DNA from: Paenibacillus qinlingensis
GTDB taxonomy: Bacteria > Bacillota > Bacilli > Paenibacillales > NBRC-103111
NCBI RefSeq assembly: GCF_013204845.1
Contig: NZ_JABMKY010000020.1
Location: 86,206 to 150,205 of the forward strand
DNA: 64,000 nt
Reading direction: 5' to 3'
Below, one piece after another: positions 1 through 8,265 of this stretch. The notes beneath the pieces are model-generated. The model had not been told where the DNA came from and made no database searches. It saw only the letters and a list, made by a program, of their open reading frames with translations. Each line of letters starts with the position of its first letter. Position 1 is the first letter of the stretch. The position numbers and the translations under genes are program-made.

Positions 1-798
1 TTTTATTCATTTACGGATTACAACTTGTTTGATGCACCGAATTTTATCGGCTTTGACAACTATGAAAAAATGTTTACCGCGGACGATAAGTATTGGAAAT
101 CCGTTAGTGTAACCTTCACGTACGTGTTCGCTAGCGTGCCATTACGACTCGCATTCGCCTTAATGGTGGCGGTACTGTTGAATAAAGCTGTCTCAGGTAT
201 CGGCGTTTATCGCTCCTCGTTCTACTTACCTTCCTTGATTGGGGGCAGCGTGGCGGTTTCCATTATGTGGACGCAAGTATTTGGAGATAAAGGATTAGTC
301 AATTCAGCCCTAGGCGTTATCGGGATTCACACAGATACGTCTTGGATCGGGAACCCGTCCACGGCGCTATGGACACTGATTGCTTTGTCCGTCTGGCAGT
401 TTGGTTCTTCCATGCTCATCTTCCTTGCGGGTCTCAAAAACATTCCAGCTTCTTATTATGAAGCGGCCAGCGTAGACGGCGCGAATAAGATTCGCCAGTT
501 TTTCAAAATTACCCTGCCGCTACTCAGCCCGATTATCCTATTCAACTTGATTATGCAAACCATCTCAGCGTTCATGACCTTTACGCCCGCCTATATCATC
601 TCACGCGGCGAAGGTGGACCGCTAGACAATACTTTACTTTATTCTTTGTACTTATACCGCAGAGCATTCCAATTCTACGAAATGGGTTATGCCTCCGCGA
701 TGGCGTGGGTAATGCTAATACTTGTCGGTATCATTGCACTCGTTATTTTCCAAACTTCGAAATATTGGGTTTACTACGAAAACAAAGGAGAGAAATAA
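1..798 (+). CDS. Sugar ABC transporter permease, MalF/UgpA type (5' partial)
   Basis: Membrane subunit of a CUT1-family carbohydrate importer. The reading frame is open from the first base of the window, so the start codon and first membrane helix lie to the left; a TTG at 25 is not the true start because the family-typical stretch FYSFTDYNLFDAPNFIG begins upstream of it. The visible 265 codons contain about five hydrophobic helices and the cytoplasmic EAA loop that docks on the ATPase (EAASVDGANKIRQFF, near codon 155). It ends 1 nt before the next permease gene, so the two are one operon; the solute-binding lipoprotein is probably off the left edge. The GH105 gene downstream suggests uptake of pectin-derived oligosaccharides, which is inference. 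Confidence 0.93.
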   Translation, partial: FYSFTDYNLFDAPNFIGFDNYEKMFTADDKYWKSVSVTFTYVFASVPLRLAFALMVAVLLNKAVSGIGVYRSSFYLPSLIGGSVAVSIMWTQVFGDKGLVNSALGVIGIHTDTSWIGNPSTALWTLIALSVWQFGSSMLIFLAGLKNIPASYYEAASVDGANKIRQFFKITLPLLSPIILFNLIMQTISAFMTFTPAYIISRGEGGPLDNTLLYSLYLYRRAFQFYEMGYASAMAWVMLILVGIIALVIFQTSKYWVYYENKGEK

Positions 799-799
799 C

Positions 800-1642
800 A
801 TGGCCTATTCAAACAACTACAAACGCTTTGGCTATCATCTCCTTTTAGTCCTATGCTCGCTTGTGATGATGTACCCCATCATTTGGTTGCTAGCAAGCTC
901 GCTAAAGCCAAACAGTGAAATTTTTTCAACCGCTTACAGCTTGATTCCGAGCAAGATTGCTTGGGAGAACTTTCAAACAGGCTGGAAAGGCTTCGCAGGC
1001 AATTCATTCGGCCGCTTTTTCATGAACTCGTTCTATATCGTGATCCTTTCTACGATCGGTGCGGTGGCCAGTTCAGCCCTTGTTGCTTATGCTTTTGGCC
1101 GTATACCATTCTTCGGTAGAAACTTCTGGTTCGGTTGTATGATGCTAACGATGATGCTGCCACATGACGTTACAATCATTCCACAATACGTACTGTTTGC
1201 GAAATTAGAATGGATCGGATCCTTTAAACCAATTATCGTGCCTCAGTTCTTCGCGATTCCTTTCTTTATCTTCCTGATTATGCAGTTCATTCGGACGATT
1301 CCCATCGAGCTTGATGAAGCTGCTAAAATGGATGGTTGCAGTAAATACAGCATCTTTTTCCGTATTTTGGTTCCGCTTATCGTTCCAGCGCTCATTACAT
1401 CAACGATTTTCTCCTTCTACTGGCGTTGGGAAGATTTCATAAACCCGCTGCTTTACTTAAATAAACCGAGTATGTACCCTGTATCCCTTGCCTTGAAGCT
1501 TTTCTTGGATGGCGAGTCAGTGAACAACTGGGGTGGCATGTTCGCAATGGCATCCGCGTCATTGGTACCGATTGTTGTCGTGTTCTTCATTTTCCAACGG
1601 TACATTGTTGAAGGGATTAGCACAAGCGGCTTGAAAGGATAG
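800..1642 (+). CDS. Sugar ABC transporter permease, MalG/LacG type
   Basis: Second membrane subunit of the CUT1 importer begun at base 1. The 280-residue protein has about six membrane helices and the EAA loop DEAAKMDGCSKYSIFF followed by LVPLIVP, the form characteristic of MalG-type partners. The ATG at 800 is chosen over a longer open frame from 722 because AAAGGAG lies just upstream (784-790) and the upstream gene stops at 798. The C-terminal end YIVEGISTSGLKG is the usual terminus of this subfamily. No ATPase gene is adjacent; in Firmicutes such importers commonly share an MsmX-type ATPase encoded elsewhere, which is family knowledge rather than something visible here. Confidence 0.94.
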   Translation: MAYSNNYKRFGYHLLLVLCSLVMMYPIIWLLASSLKPNSEIFSTAYSLIPSKIAWENFQTGWKGFAGNSFGRFFMNSFYIVILSTIGAVASSALVAYAFGRIPFFGRNFWFGCMMLTMMLPHDVTIIPQYVLFAKLEWIGSFKPIIVPQFFAIPFFIFLIMQFIRTIPIELDEAAKMDGCSKYSIFFRILVPLIVPALITSTIFSFYWRWEDFINPLLYLNKPSMYPVSLALKLFLDGESVNNWGGMFAMASASLVPIVVVFFIFQRYIVEGISTSGLKG

Positions 1643-1666
1643 AGGATGAGAGGAGAACTTATAGAC

Positions 1667-2710
1667 ATGCCGAAATTAGTATTTGAGGAAAATGACATCA
1701 GATCAGCCCTTGACCGAGTGGTAGATCGCACGTTTCGAATGGATTTTGGATGGGATTGGCCAGGTGGTGTCGCATTTTATGGAGTTTGCGAAGCTTACGC
1801 GGCTACAGGAAACGAATCGTATCTAACTAGGCTGAAGGCTTGGGTGGATGAAAATATGGAGGATGGCTTGCCGAGGCTTTCGGTCAATGCGGTGTCCATC
1901 GGACACTCCCTTCTTACCCTATACGAAGTGACAAAAGAAGAGAAATACCTAGATACTGTGAAGGAAATGGCGGAATTCCTAGCGACACAAGCGGAGCGGT
2001 TCGGGGACGACATTCTTCAACATACGGTTAATTCCGAAACGTATAACTTTCCAGAACAAGCATGGGTAGATACGATGTTTATGGCGGGTTACTTCCTACT
2101 TCGTGTTGGTATATTGCTGAATAATGATGACTATTTCGAGCTAGGATTGAAGCAGTATCATGGACATGAGAACGTCCTACAAGATTCGAAAACAAACCTG
2201 TACTATCATGGATGGGACAATATCGCTCAAAATAATATGTCGGCCATGTTCTGGGCTCGCGGGAACTCTTGGGCAGCTCTCACGATGGCACGAGCACTAC
2301 ATCTCGTCGAAGTTACGCATCCTTCGTTCATGATTATTGATGGTTCATTGCGTGATCAACTCAGCGCGCTTGTCCGATTGCAAGATGAATCAGGCTTGTG
2401 GCACACCATTCTCAATGATCCGACAGCTCCGCTAGAGACTTCAGGATCAGCCGGAATTGCCACTGCTTTGCTTACGCGCGGCAGACTGTACAACAAATAC
2501 ACACAGAAGTCGATCGACGGTATTTTAGCGCGAATTACCGAGGAAGGCACCGTAACTGGTGTATCCGCGGGAACGGCTGTTATGAAAAATGCAGAAGGCT
2601 ACAAAGGCGTGCCCGACAAACGTATTCAAGGTTGGGGGCAAGGGTTAACCTTGACATTCCTCGCTGAGGTGCTGAATTCGAAGAAAAATAGTTTCGGCAA
2701 CGGTTGTTAG
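1667..2710 (+). CDS. Glycoside hydrolase family 105, unsaturated rhamnogalacturonyl hydrolase
   Basis: Predicted cytoplasmic enzyme that removes the unsaturated galacturonyl residue left at the non-reducing end of rhamnogalacturonan oligosaccharides by lyases (YteR/YesR family). The 347-residue protein shows the alpha/alpha-barrel signatures DWPGGVAFYGV near the start, the catalytic-Asp motif WVDTMFMAGYF (around residue 135), FYHGWD-like YYHGWD, MFWARGNSWAALTMA, and VSAGTAV followed by GWGQGLTL near the end. No signal peptide. ATG 1667 has AGGAG at 1651-1655; an in-frame ATG at 1646 with a poorer site would add seven residues. It lies directly behind two sugar permeases, so it probably processes what they import. 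Confidence 0.88.
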   Translation: MPKLVFEENDIRSALDRVVDRTFRMDFGWDWPGGVAFYGVCEAYAATGNESYLTRLKAWVDENMEDGLPRLSVNAVSIGHSLLTLYEVTKEEKYLDTVKEMAEFLATQAERFGDDILQHTVNSETYNFPEQAWVDTMFMAGYFLLRVGILLNNDDYFELGLKQYHGHENVLQDSKTNLYYHGWDNIAQNNMSAMFWARGNSWAALTMARALHLVEVTHPSFMIIDGSLRDQLSALVRLQDESGLWHTILNDPTAPLETSGSAGIATALLTRGRLYNKYTQKSIDGILARITEEGTVTGVSAGTAVMKNAEGYKGVPDKRIQGWGQGLTLTFLAEVLNSKKNSFGNGC

Positions 2711-2725
2711 AGAGTAGCGGTAAAG

Positions 2726-2747
2726 AGCTTGCCCAACGTGGCAAGCT
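2726..2747 (+). terminator. Possible hairpin downstream of GH105 gene
   Basis: A perfect 8-bp inverted repeat (AGCTTGCC, 6-nt loop, GGCAAGCT) starts 15 bases after the GH105 stop codon. It lacks a T-run, so it could be a weak terminator or a transcript-stabilising 3' hairpin. Confidence 0.4.
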
Positions 2748-2759
2748 TATCCTACCTAA

Positions 2760-2955
2760 GCAGCCCAACCAGCTCAGCTCAGCCTAACCAGCCTAACCAG
2801 CCCAACCAGCCCAACCAGCTCAACTCAGCTCAGCCTAACCAGACCAACCAGTCCAACCAGCCCAACCAGCCCAACCAGCTCAACTCAGCTCAGCATAACC
2901 AGACCAACCAGTCCAACCAGACCAACCAGCTCAACCCAGCTCAGCCCAACCCAGT
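2760..2955. repeat. Minisatellite: 9-bp CCAACCAG-type units in a 60-bp higher-order array
   Basis: About 195 bp built from degenerate copies of a 9-bp unit (YCCAACCAG) interspersed with CTCAACTCAG blocks. The stretch starting at 2821 recurs at 2881 with one difference over roughly 40 bp, giving a 60-bp higher-order period. One frame stays open and would read PNQPNQ repeats, but it has no plausible start signal. I regard it as non-coding tandem repeat DNA in the gap between convergent genes. Confidence 0.85.
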
Positions 2956-2987
2956 CTAGCGCCTCAAGCGGCCTCCCGCGCTATGAT

Positions 2988-3116
2988 TAAATGGAAAATA
3001 TACAGCTATTTCTGCGTAAATCCGTTAAAAATTAAGTTTAAATGGAAAACCTCCAGTTAATTTCGGTCATTCTCTGCGAAACGCACAGAAACGCCAAGAT
3101 TAGCTGGAGGTTTTCC
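2988..3116. repeat. Degenerate interspersed repeat with TTAAATGGAAAA boxes and long inverted repeat
   Basis: TTAAATGGAAAA occurs at 2988-2999 and again at 3038-3049. From 3044, an 18-base arm beginning GGAAAACCTCCAG is matched by an inverted copy at 3099-3116 (CTGGAGGTTTTCC) with one mismatch and a 37-base loop. It has the look of a small intergenic repeat family or an extended RNA hairpin. No coding potential. Confidence 0.6.
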
Positions 3117-3149
3117 TGTTATTTCCTAAAAACTGAGGAAAAACGAAAA

Positions 3150-3177
3150 AATAGATGGAGAATTTCCATCTATTTTC
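3150..3177. terminator. Bidirectional rho-independent terminator
   Basis: Perfect stem ATAGATGGA / TCCATCTAT with a 5-base loop, preceded by an A-rich run and followed by TTTT. It sits between the ends of the convergent GH105 operon and the spore-coat ATP-grasp gene and could serve both strands. Confidence 0.7.
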
Positions 3178-3215
3178 CATAATCGGCAGATAGTTAGTGA
3201 AATGAAACCAATCCT

Positions 3216-3974
3216 CTACTTCTTTCTTCCATACTGTTTCCCAATGTCCACCATGCGTCGATACAGCTTACGATTAGACATGTTCTTCAGCGGATAGAAC
3301 TGAGGCCTGGTGTTCACTTCTAGAATCCATGGAATCCCTTTGGAATCAATCGCGACATCGAGACCCAGTTCTCGGAATCCACGGTTGTGACTATCAAAAG
3401 CATACCCGACCGCCACACCTAACTGCTTCAACTGCGCTTCTCGTTCTTTAATGTCAGAAGAGGAGTAGCCTGCTCCGAGCATGGTGGGCTTGAAATAGCC
3501 TATAGTCCCGCCTTGATTATAATTCGTAGCTACTTTACCTTGTCTACCGATTTTGGCGAAGAGGCCAGTGCTGACCCATTCACCTTGATTCGTTTTCTGC
3601 ACCATGACGCGAATATCGAAAGGTCTGCCTTTCGTCTTGGCGAGCTTAATCCCTTTCTGGAGTAAATAGGAACGCTTACCCGCATGTCTGGATAATTTAC
3701 TATGCAGCTGCTTCCGCGTGGTATAGAAGTTTTTCGTGCGATTCAATTGGGTCTGGAAGCCTTTAGGCTTCCACTTGATGCGGATTATATTTGAACCACC
3801 GGAACCATCTGTAGGCTTGAAAAAGACTGTTTTATAATCATCTAGCATCGTATGCAAATTAGTTCTCGTAAAAAGCAATGTTCGAGGGACATAATGGCGC
3901 AATTGAGGTTGTTGAAGCAGCCATTTGGTTTTACGCCATTTACTCTTGATTGAACTGCTTTTATACCTGGGCAT
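3216..3974 (-). CDS. YheC/YheD family endospore coat-associated ATP-grasp protein
   Basis: Member of the YheC/YheD ATP-grasp family found in endospore formers and associated with the spore coat; the chemical reaction is not established. The 252-residue protein contains a nucleotide-binding-like stretch FFKPTDGSGGSNI (about residue 75), the central FDIRVMVQK segment, and the C-terminal metal/ATP motif GIPWILEVNTRPQF. The start at 3974 (MPRYKS) is preferred to a longer open frame because AGAGGTG lies at correct spacing on the minus strand. At about 250 residues it is shorter than multi-domain relatives and contains essentially only the ATP-grasp part. Monocistronic, convergent with the GH105 operon. 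Confidence 0.85.
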   Translation of the reverse strand: MPRYKSSSIKSKWRKTKWLLQQPQLRHYVPRTLLFTRTNLHTMLDDYKTVFFKPTDGSGGSNIIRIKWKPKGFQTQLNRTKNFYTTRKQLHSKLSRHAGKRSYLLQKGIKLAKTKGRPFDIRVMVQKTNQGEWVSTGLFAKIGRQGKVATNYNQGGTIGYFKPTMLGAGYSSSDIKEREAQLKQLGVAVGYAFDSHNRGFRELGLDVAIDSKGIPWILEVNTRPQFYPLKNMSNRKLYRRMVDIGKQYGRKK

Positions 3975-4083
3975 AGGGAGTACACCTCTTTTTAGACAGC
4001 GTATGTGAGGTGCGCGCTGCTTGTCAGTGCTTATACCCAGATGGTCAATCAAATTTGCTTAGATACTCTCTTACATGACTTTG

Positions 4084-6084
4084 CTACTCAGCTGTGAATT
4101 GAATTACTTTGTGTTCATACCGGCTAAGTGTAAGCTGCCCCTTACGGTAGATGGTTCCTGTGATTGGATCCACGCCATCACGTGGGAGCGTCACGTTGCC
4201 GCCTGCACCGTCCATGTTAACCACGACCCATACCTCGCAGCCATCGCCATGTCTCGGAGCGACAATCGTACCTGCTGTTACATCAGTCCGCAGTTGCACC
4301 CCAGCATCATCCGCATACCGCAGGATAAGCTTGTTCAACAATTGCTCGCCTTCCTCGCCGGTTGGCATAGAGCCAAGCATGACAATCTTGCCTTTGCCAT
4401 ACGCGCGCTCAGTAATAAAGGCTAGCCCCGGTGTCAGCCCCGATTCGACGGTTCCGACGGCAACGGCTTCCTTCGGCTCAAAGACGGAGCTCCATAACGA
4501 AAGCGGAGCAGCGACGCCAAAGGCGCTGCCAATCGATCCGCTGCCATCCATGGGGAACGTATAGACTGTGTCCACACCGGCAAGGTGCTCTAATTCACCG
4601 AGTGCAGCATTCGTATGCATGGTGTGTTCTTCGGTGCGTCCGCCAGAGAGAGGGCCAACCACCCAAACTCCGCCTTCGGCTACGAATGCAGAAGCACGCT
4701 TCATCAAATCCTCTGAGATATAAGGGAGGAATGGCGTAAACAACAGCTTGTACCCATCCAGTTCTGTACCTTCTGGTACGATGTCGCGGTGAATACCTAG
4801 ATGGAGTATTCGCTCGTAGAAACTAGTTACAAGACCGCGATGATTCAGCTTCTGATGCGGCTCGGTTTTCAGAAACGCTTTGGCACGATCGGAATAAGTC
4901 ATAGCAACCTCTGCTTGAGTCGGGCGAGTAGCTAAGATCGTGGCTTCGATTTCTTTTCTAGCTTGCTCAACTTCTAACACATTCGGGAAACCAACCGTAG
5001 GCTTGCCCCATGTACTGATAACAGAGCCATGTGGCTGTTCGCATCCTGCCCGCTGCTGTCTCCACAGCCAATAGCAGAAGGCTTCGGCTCCCAGCGCATA
5101 AGCGGCAACGGCTTCGGCTTTAAGATAGCCGTTTGGATGCGGCTTTGCGTAACTCGCAAGTGAGGCTGCATGGGATGGACTTGTTTCCATGATCCAGTAA
5201 TCGCGACCGCGCTTAAAGTTCCGCCACAGGTCGTTATTTAATAAGTAGTTCGCTGGATGATCGTAAGTAGCATACGTATCGAACGACGCAAAATCCAACT
5301 CACGGAATAAACGCTCATTATCTACACTGAAAGCGACACTGCTATTATGCGTGATCGGCGCGTCCGAGAACTGGCGGATAATCGCCGCCTGTTCGTCTGA
5401 GAACTGAGCGATTTTCTCCATGGAAAATAGTTGGTACATCGTACTGAGGGAAGAGTTGTGTAAGAACGGCACCGGATCAGGCTGCGGAACTTGCTCGAAG
5501 CTATGGTAGTATTCGCTCCAAATTTGCGTGCCCCACGCCTCGTTCAACTTTTCAACGGTTTCATAACGCGCTTCAAGCCATTCATGCCACTGGACAAGAC
5601 ACGTTCCACACATGCATTCGGATACATGCGCTTTGAATTCGTTGTCGATCTGCCAACCGATGAGGCCGGGTAAGCGTCCAATAGCCCTTGCAATGTGCGC
5701 GGTGATAATGGAAGCTTTTTCACGAAAATAGGGATGATTCGTACACGCATGTTGACGCGACCCATGTCCCATGACCTGCAGCTGCTCATTCACATACATC
5801 CGTTCCGGATGACCCTGTGTGAACCAAATCGGTGGTGTAGGTGTCGGCGTACACATAACGGTTTCTATCCCATTTTCATGCAAGAGGGTAACCATGCGTA
5901 CAAAAAATCCGAGATCAATCTCACCCTCGTGAGGTTCCATATTCGACCAAGCGAATTCGCCAATTCGCACGACATTCATGCCAGCTTGCTTCATAAGTTC
6001 AATATCTTGCTCAATGACTGATTGTTCCCAAAGTTCAGGATACCAAGCCGCACCATGATATAGTTTTTTACCCATTACCATCAT
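4084..6084 (-). CDS. Beta-galactosidase, glycoside hydrolase family 42
   Basis: Hydrolyses terminal beta-galactosides, most likely cytoplasmic and acting on imported galactan or rhamnogalacturonan side-chain fragments. The 666-residue length is normal for GH42. Visible features are the N-terminal YHGAAWYPELW, acid/base Glu149 in GWQIDNEF, nucleophile Glu300 in WIMETSPS, and the zinc-site cysteines Cys114, Cys157, Cys159 and Cys162 (CMCGTC). The remaining thirds correspond to the trimerisation and small beta domains. No signal peptide. The start has several ATG codons within 12 bases behind AGAGG; the first is used here. It is divergent from the importer at 6329 across a 244-bp region holding operator-like inverted repeats. 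Confidence 0.95.
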   Translation of the reverse strand: MMVMGKKLYHGAAWYPELWEQSVIEQDIELMKQAGMNVVRIGEFAWSNMEPHEGEIDLGFFVRMVTLLHENGIETVMCTPTPTPPIWFTQGHPERMYVNEQLQVMGHGSRQHACTNHPYFREKASIITAHIARAIGRLPGLIGWQIDNEFKAHVSECMCGTCLVQWHEWLEARYETVEKLNEAWGTQIWSEYYHSFEQVPQPDPVPFLHNSSLSTMYQLFSMEKIAQFSDEQAAIIRQFSDAPITHNSSVAFSVDNERLFRELDFASFDTYATYDHPANYLLNNDLWRNFKRGRDYWIMETSPSHAASLASYAKPHPNGYLKAEAVAAYALGAEAFCYWLWRQQRAGCEQPHGSVISTWGKPTVGFPNVLEVEQARKEIEATILATRPTQAEVAMTYSDRAKAFLKTEPHQKLNHRGLVTSFYERILHLGIHRDIVPEGTELDGYKLLFTPFLPYISEDLMKRASAFVAEGGVWVVGPLSGGRTEEHTMHTNAALGELEHLAGVDTVYTFPMDGSGSIGSAFGVAAPLSLWSSVFEPKEAVAVGTVESGLTPGLAFITERAYGKGKIVMLGSMPTGEEGEQLLNKLILRYADDAGVQLRTDVTAGTIVAPRHGDGCEVWVVVNMDGAGGNVTLPRDGVDPITGTIYRKGQLTLSRYEHKVIQFTAE

Positions 6085-6201
6085 CCATCCTCTTCATCAG
6101 AAAGTTAGTTTCTACTATAAATGCTATTGTAATCAAGGGCAATAACACATTCTTGCTGGGTAAATAAGGAAGTTTCAACTGTTTTGAGCGGTTTGCACTT
6201 T

Positions 6202-6250
6202 CTTGTATAAGTAGACATTCATGCGCTTGGAAGGGCTTACAAGAATGTCT
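6202..6250. promoter_or_regulatory. Interleaved inverted repeats, candidate operator between GH42 and importer genes
   Basis: Two inverted repeats interlock in the divergent intergenic region: CTTGTA (6202-6207) with TACAAG (6238-6243), and AGACATTC (6213-6220) with GAATGTCT (6243-6250). The position between two divergently transcribed carbohydrate operons suits a shared regulator-binding site. No regulator gene is adjacent, so the binding protein is unknown. Confidence 0.45.
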
Positions 6251-6328
6251 GATAGGCGGTTAATCACAGGAGATGCATAATAAGGCTACAAACGCTCACA
6301 AGGCGATCATGACATGGAGGTGAAAAGG

Positions 6329-7300
6329 ATGAAGCAGGCAGCTGCTCCTAACAACAGAGAGCTGGTTCAGGTGAGCGAGGCGAAAGGGCTTCGCAGATCA
6401 CAGGTGTGGGCAAGGTTGCGCAAGGATAAATGGATCTACGCATTGCTAACGCCGGGCTTGTTGTATTTCATTATATTTAAATATGTGCCCATGTGGGGCG
6501 TACTGCTTGCCTTTAAGAATTATCAGCCTTTTCTAGGTTTTTGGAAGAGTGACTGGGTTGGCTTGGAGCATTTCCGTGTGTTTTTTCAGAATCCAGAGTT
6601 TTTCATGCTCCTTCGCAATACGCTGTTGCTTTCGTTATATAATTTGGTGTTTTACTTTCCAGCACCGATTGTACTTGCACTTTTACTGAATGAGATCAAG
6701 GTCAATATGTATAAACGAACCATTCAAACATTAATTTATGTGCCGCATTTCATATCATTAGTTATCGTGGCCAGCTTAACTTATGTTTTTCTAACGACAC
6801 AAGGCGGGTTGGTAAATGAGCTTTTGCAGAAATATGTGGGTCATAAAATTGACTTCTTAGCTAGTCCGGAATGGTTTCGGCCGATGATTATTATACAAAC
6901 GATGTGGAAGGAATGCGGGTTTGGCACGATTATCTTCTTAGCTGCGTTAGCTGGTGTCGATGTGGAACAATATGAAGCTTCCATCGTAGATGGCGCTAAC
7001 CGCTTCAGACAGCTGTGGCATATTACCCTGCCATCGATTCGCAGCACGATCGTTATTCTGCTTATCCTGCGGATGGGCGATGTGTTGGATAACGGTTTTG
7101 AGCAAATTTTCCTCATGCTGAATCCATTGAACAGGGAAGTAGCTGAAGTATTTGATACCTATGTCTATATGATGGGGATCACACAGGGCGCTTTTAGTTA
7201 TAGTACAGCTGTTGGTTTGTTTAAAGCAGTCATTGGTGTCATCTTGGTACTAGGTGCCAACTGGACAGCGAAGAGGTTCGGACAATCCGGCATTTATTAA
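6329..7300 (+). CDS. Sugar ABC transporter permease, LplB type
   Basis: First membrane subunit of a CUT1 importer of the LplB/YtcP class used for complex oligosaccharides. The 323-residue protein has a basic N-terminal tail, then about six membrane helices beginning at YALLTPGLLYFIIFKYVPMW, and the EAA loop YEASIVDGANRFRQLW. ATG 6329 is chosen because GGAGG at 6316-6320 gives 8-base spacing; the ATG at 6314 overlaps that site. Followed after 33 bases by the partner permease and then the lipoprotein, so this is a three-gene operon with the gene order LplB-LplC-LipO. Confidence 0.94.
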   Translation: MKQAAAPNNRELVQVSEAKGLRRSQVWARLRKDKWIYALLTPGLLYFIIFKYVPMWGVLLAFKNYQPFLGFWKSDWVGLEHFRVFFQNPEFFMLLRNTLLLSLYNLVFYFPAPIVLALLLNEIKVNMYKRTIQTLIYVPHFISLVIVASLTYVFLTTQGGLVNELLQKYVGHKIDFLASPEWFRPMIIIQTMWKECGFGTIIFLAALAGVDVEQYEASIVDGANRFRQLWHITLPSIRSTIVILLILRMGDVLDNGFEQIFLMLNPLNREVAEVFDTYVYMMGITQGAFSYSTAVGLFKAVIGVILVLGANWTAKRFGQSGIY

Positions 7301-7333
7301 TACGAATATTATAGGTAAAGGAGGAGAGGGGTT

Positions 7334-8218
7334 TTGGCAAAGCAATATAAGAGCGTTCCCGGAACCATCTTCGATGTAAGCAATTATATTGTTCTGGGTA
7401 TCATTGGTATCGTGGCCATACTGCCATTTCTCTATGTCATAGCAGGGTCGTTTGCTTCAGATGCAGAGTTGACGAGGCGAGCAGTATTCCTTATACCGGA
7501 GACGTTTACTTTAGCGGCTTACCGCTTTATTTTCTCAACTAGTACGATTTTAAAAAGTATTGGGGTATCGCTTTATGTAATGGTTGTGGGTACCTTCGTA
7601 AACTTATTCTTCACTGTTACGATGGCATATGCGCTATCGAAGCGGAGTTTAATGGGACGGAATACGGTACTCAATCTGATTATTTTCTCCATGTTGTTTG
7701 GCGGCGGCTTAATTCCGACTTTCCTGGTTGTACGTGAGCTGCATATGTTGGATACCTACTGGGCTTTAATGATTCCAGGCGCGATTAGCGCTTTTAACTT
7801 GATTATTGTCAAAAACTTTTTTCAAGAGATCCCTCCGGAATTAGAGGAAGCAGCGAAGATCGATGGCTGCACGGAGATTGGCCTGCTGTGGCGCATTGTG
7901 CTGCCATTATCGATGCCTGTGTTGGCAACTTTCACGTTATTTTATGCCGTGGGTCATTGGAACAACTTCTTCTCTGCTTTACTGTACATTAACGATCCCT
8001 CCAAATGGCCGCTGCAGGTCATGCTCAGACAAATTGTTTTGCTGTCACAGGCGGCAGCTGGGGATATTAACGCCATGGATCCAAATTTCGTACAACCGCC
8101 CGAACAGTCGATCAAAATGGCTGTTATCGTCGTGGGCACGATTCCGATTTTGCTTGTCTATCCGTTCCTGCAAAAACATTTTGCTAAAGGGGTCTTGATC
8201 GGCTCGGTCAAGGGGTAA
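7334..8218 (+). CDS. Sugar ABC transporter permease, LplC type
   Basis: Second membrane subunit of the importer. The 294-residue protein has about six membrane helices, the EAA loop EEAAKIDGCTEIGLLWRIV, and the family C-terminus KHFAKGVLIGSVKG. The start is TTG at 7334 behind a strong GGAGGAGAGGGG sequence. The loop region NDPSKWPLQVMLRQIVL is typical of LplC partners of LipO-type binding proteins. Confidence 0.94.
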   Translation: MAKQYKSVPGTIFDVSNYIVLGIIGIVAILPFLYVIAGSFASDAELTRRAVFLIPETFTLAAYRFIFSTSTILKSIGVSLYVMVVGTFVNLFFTVTMAYALSKRSLMGRNTVLNLIIFSMLFGGGLIPTFLVVRELHMLDTYWALMIPGAISAFNLIIVKNFFQEIPPELEEAAKIDGCTEIGLLWRIVLPLSMPVLATFTLFYAVGHWNNFFSALLYINDPSKWPLQVMLRQIVLLSQAAAGDINAMDPNFVQPPEQSIKMAVIVVGTIPILLVYPFLQKHFAKGVLIGSVKG

Positions 8219-8265
8219 CGGATTACGATAGAGGCAAGTCCATAACTTAGAGGAGGCATGTTTAG

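Noticed and set aside
2729..2959. 76-codon open frame of PNQ repeats starting at TTG
   Set aside because: It coincides with the minisatellite, has no ribosome site and its composition follows from the 9-bp repeat.
6191..6200. GTTTGCACTT matching AAGTGCAAAC at 58530-58539 upstream of the PL26-like gene
   Set aside because: A 10-bp match between two carbohydrate promoters is suggestive, but orientation relative to genes differs and chance occurrence is not excluded.
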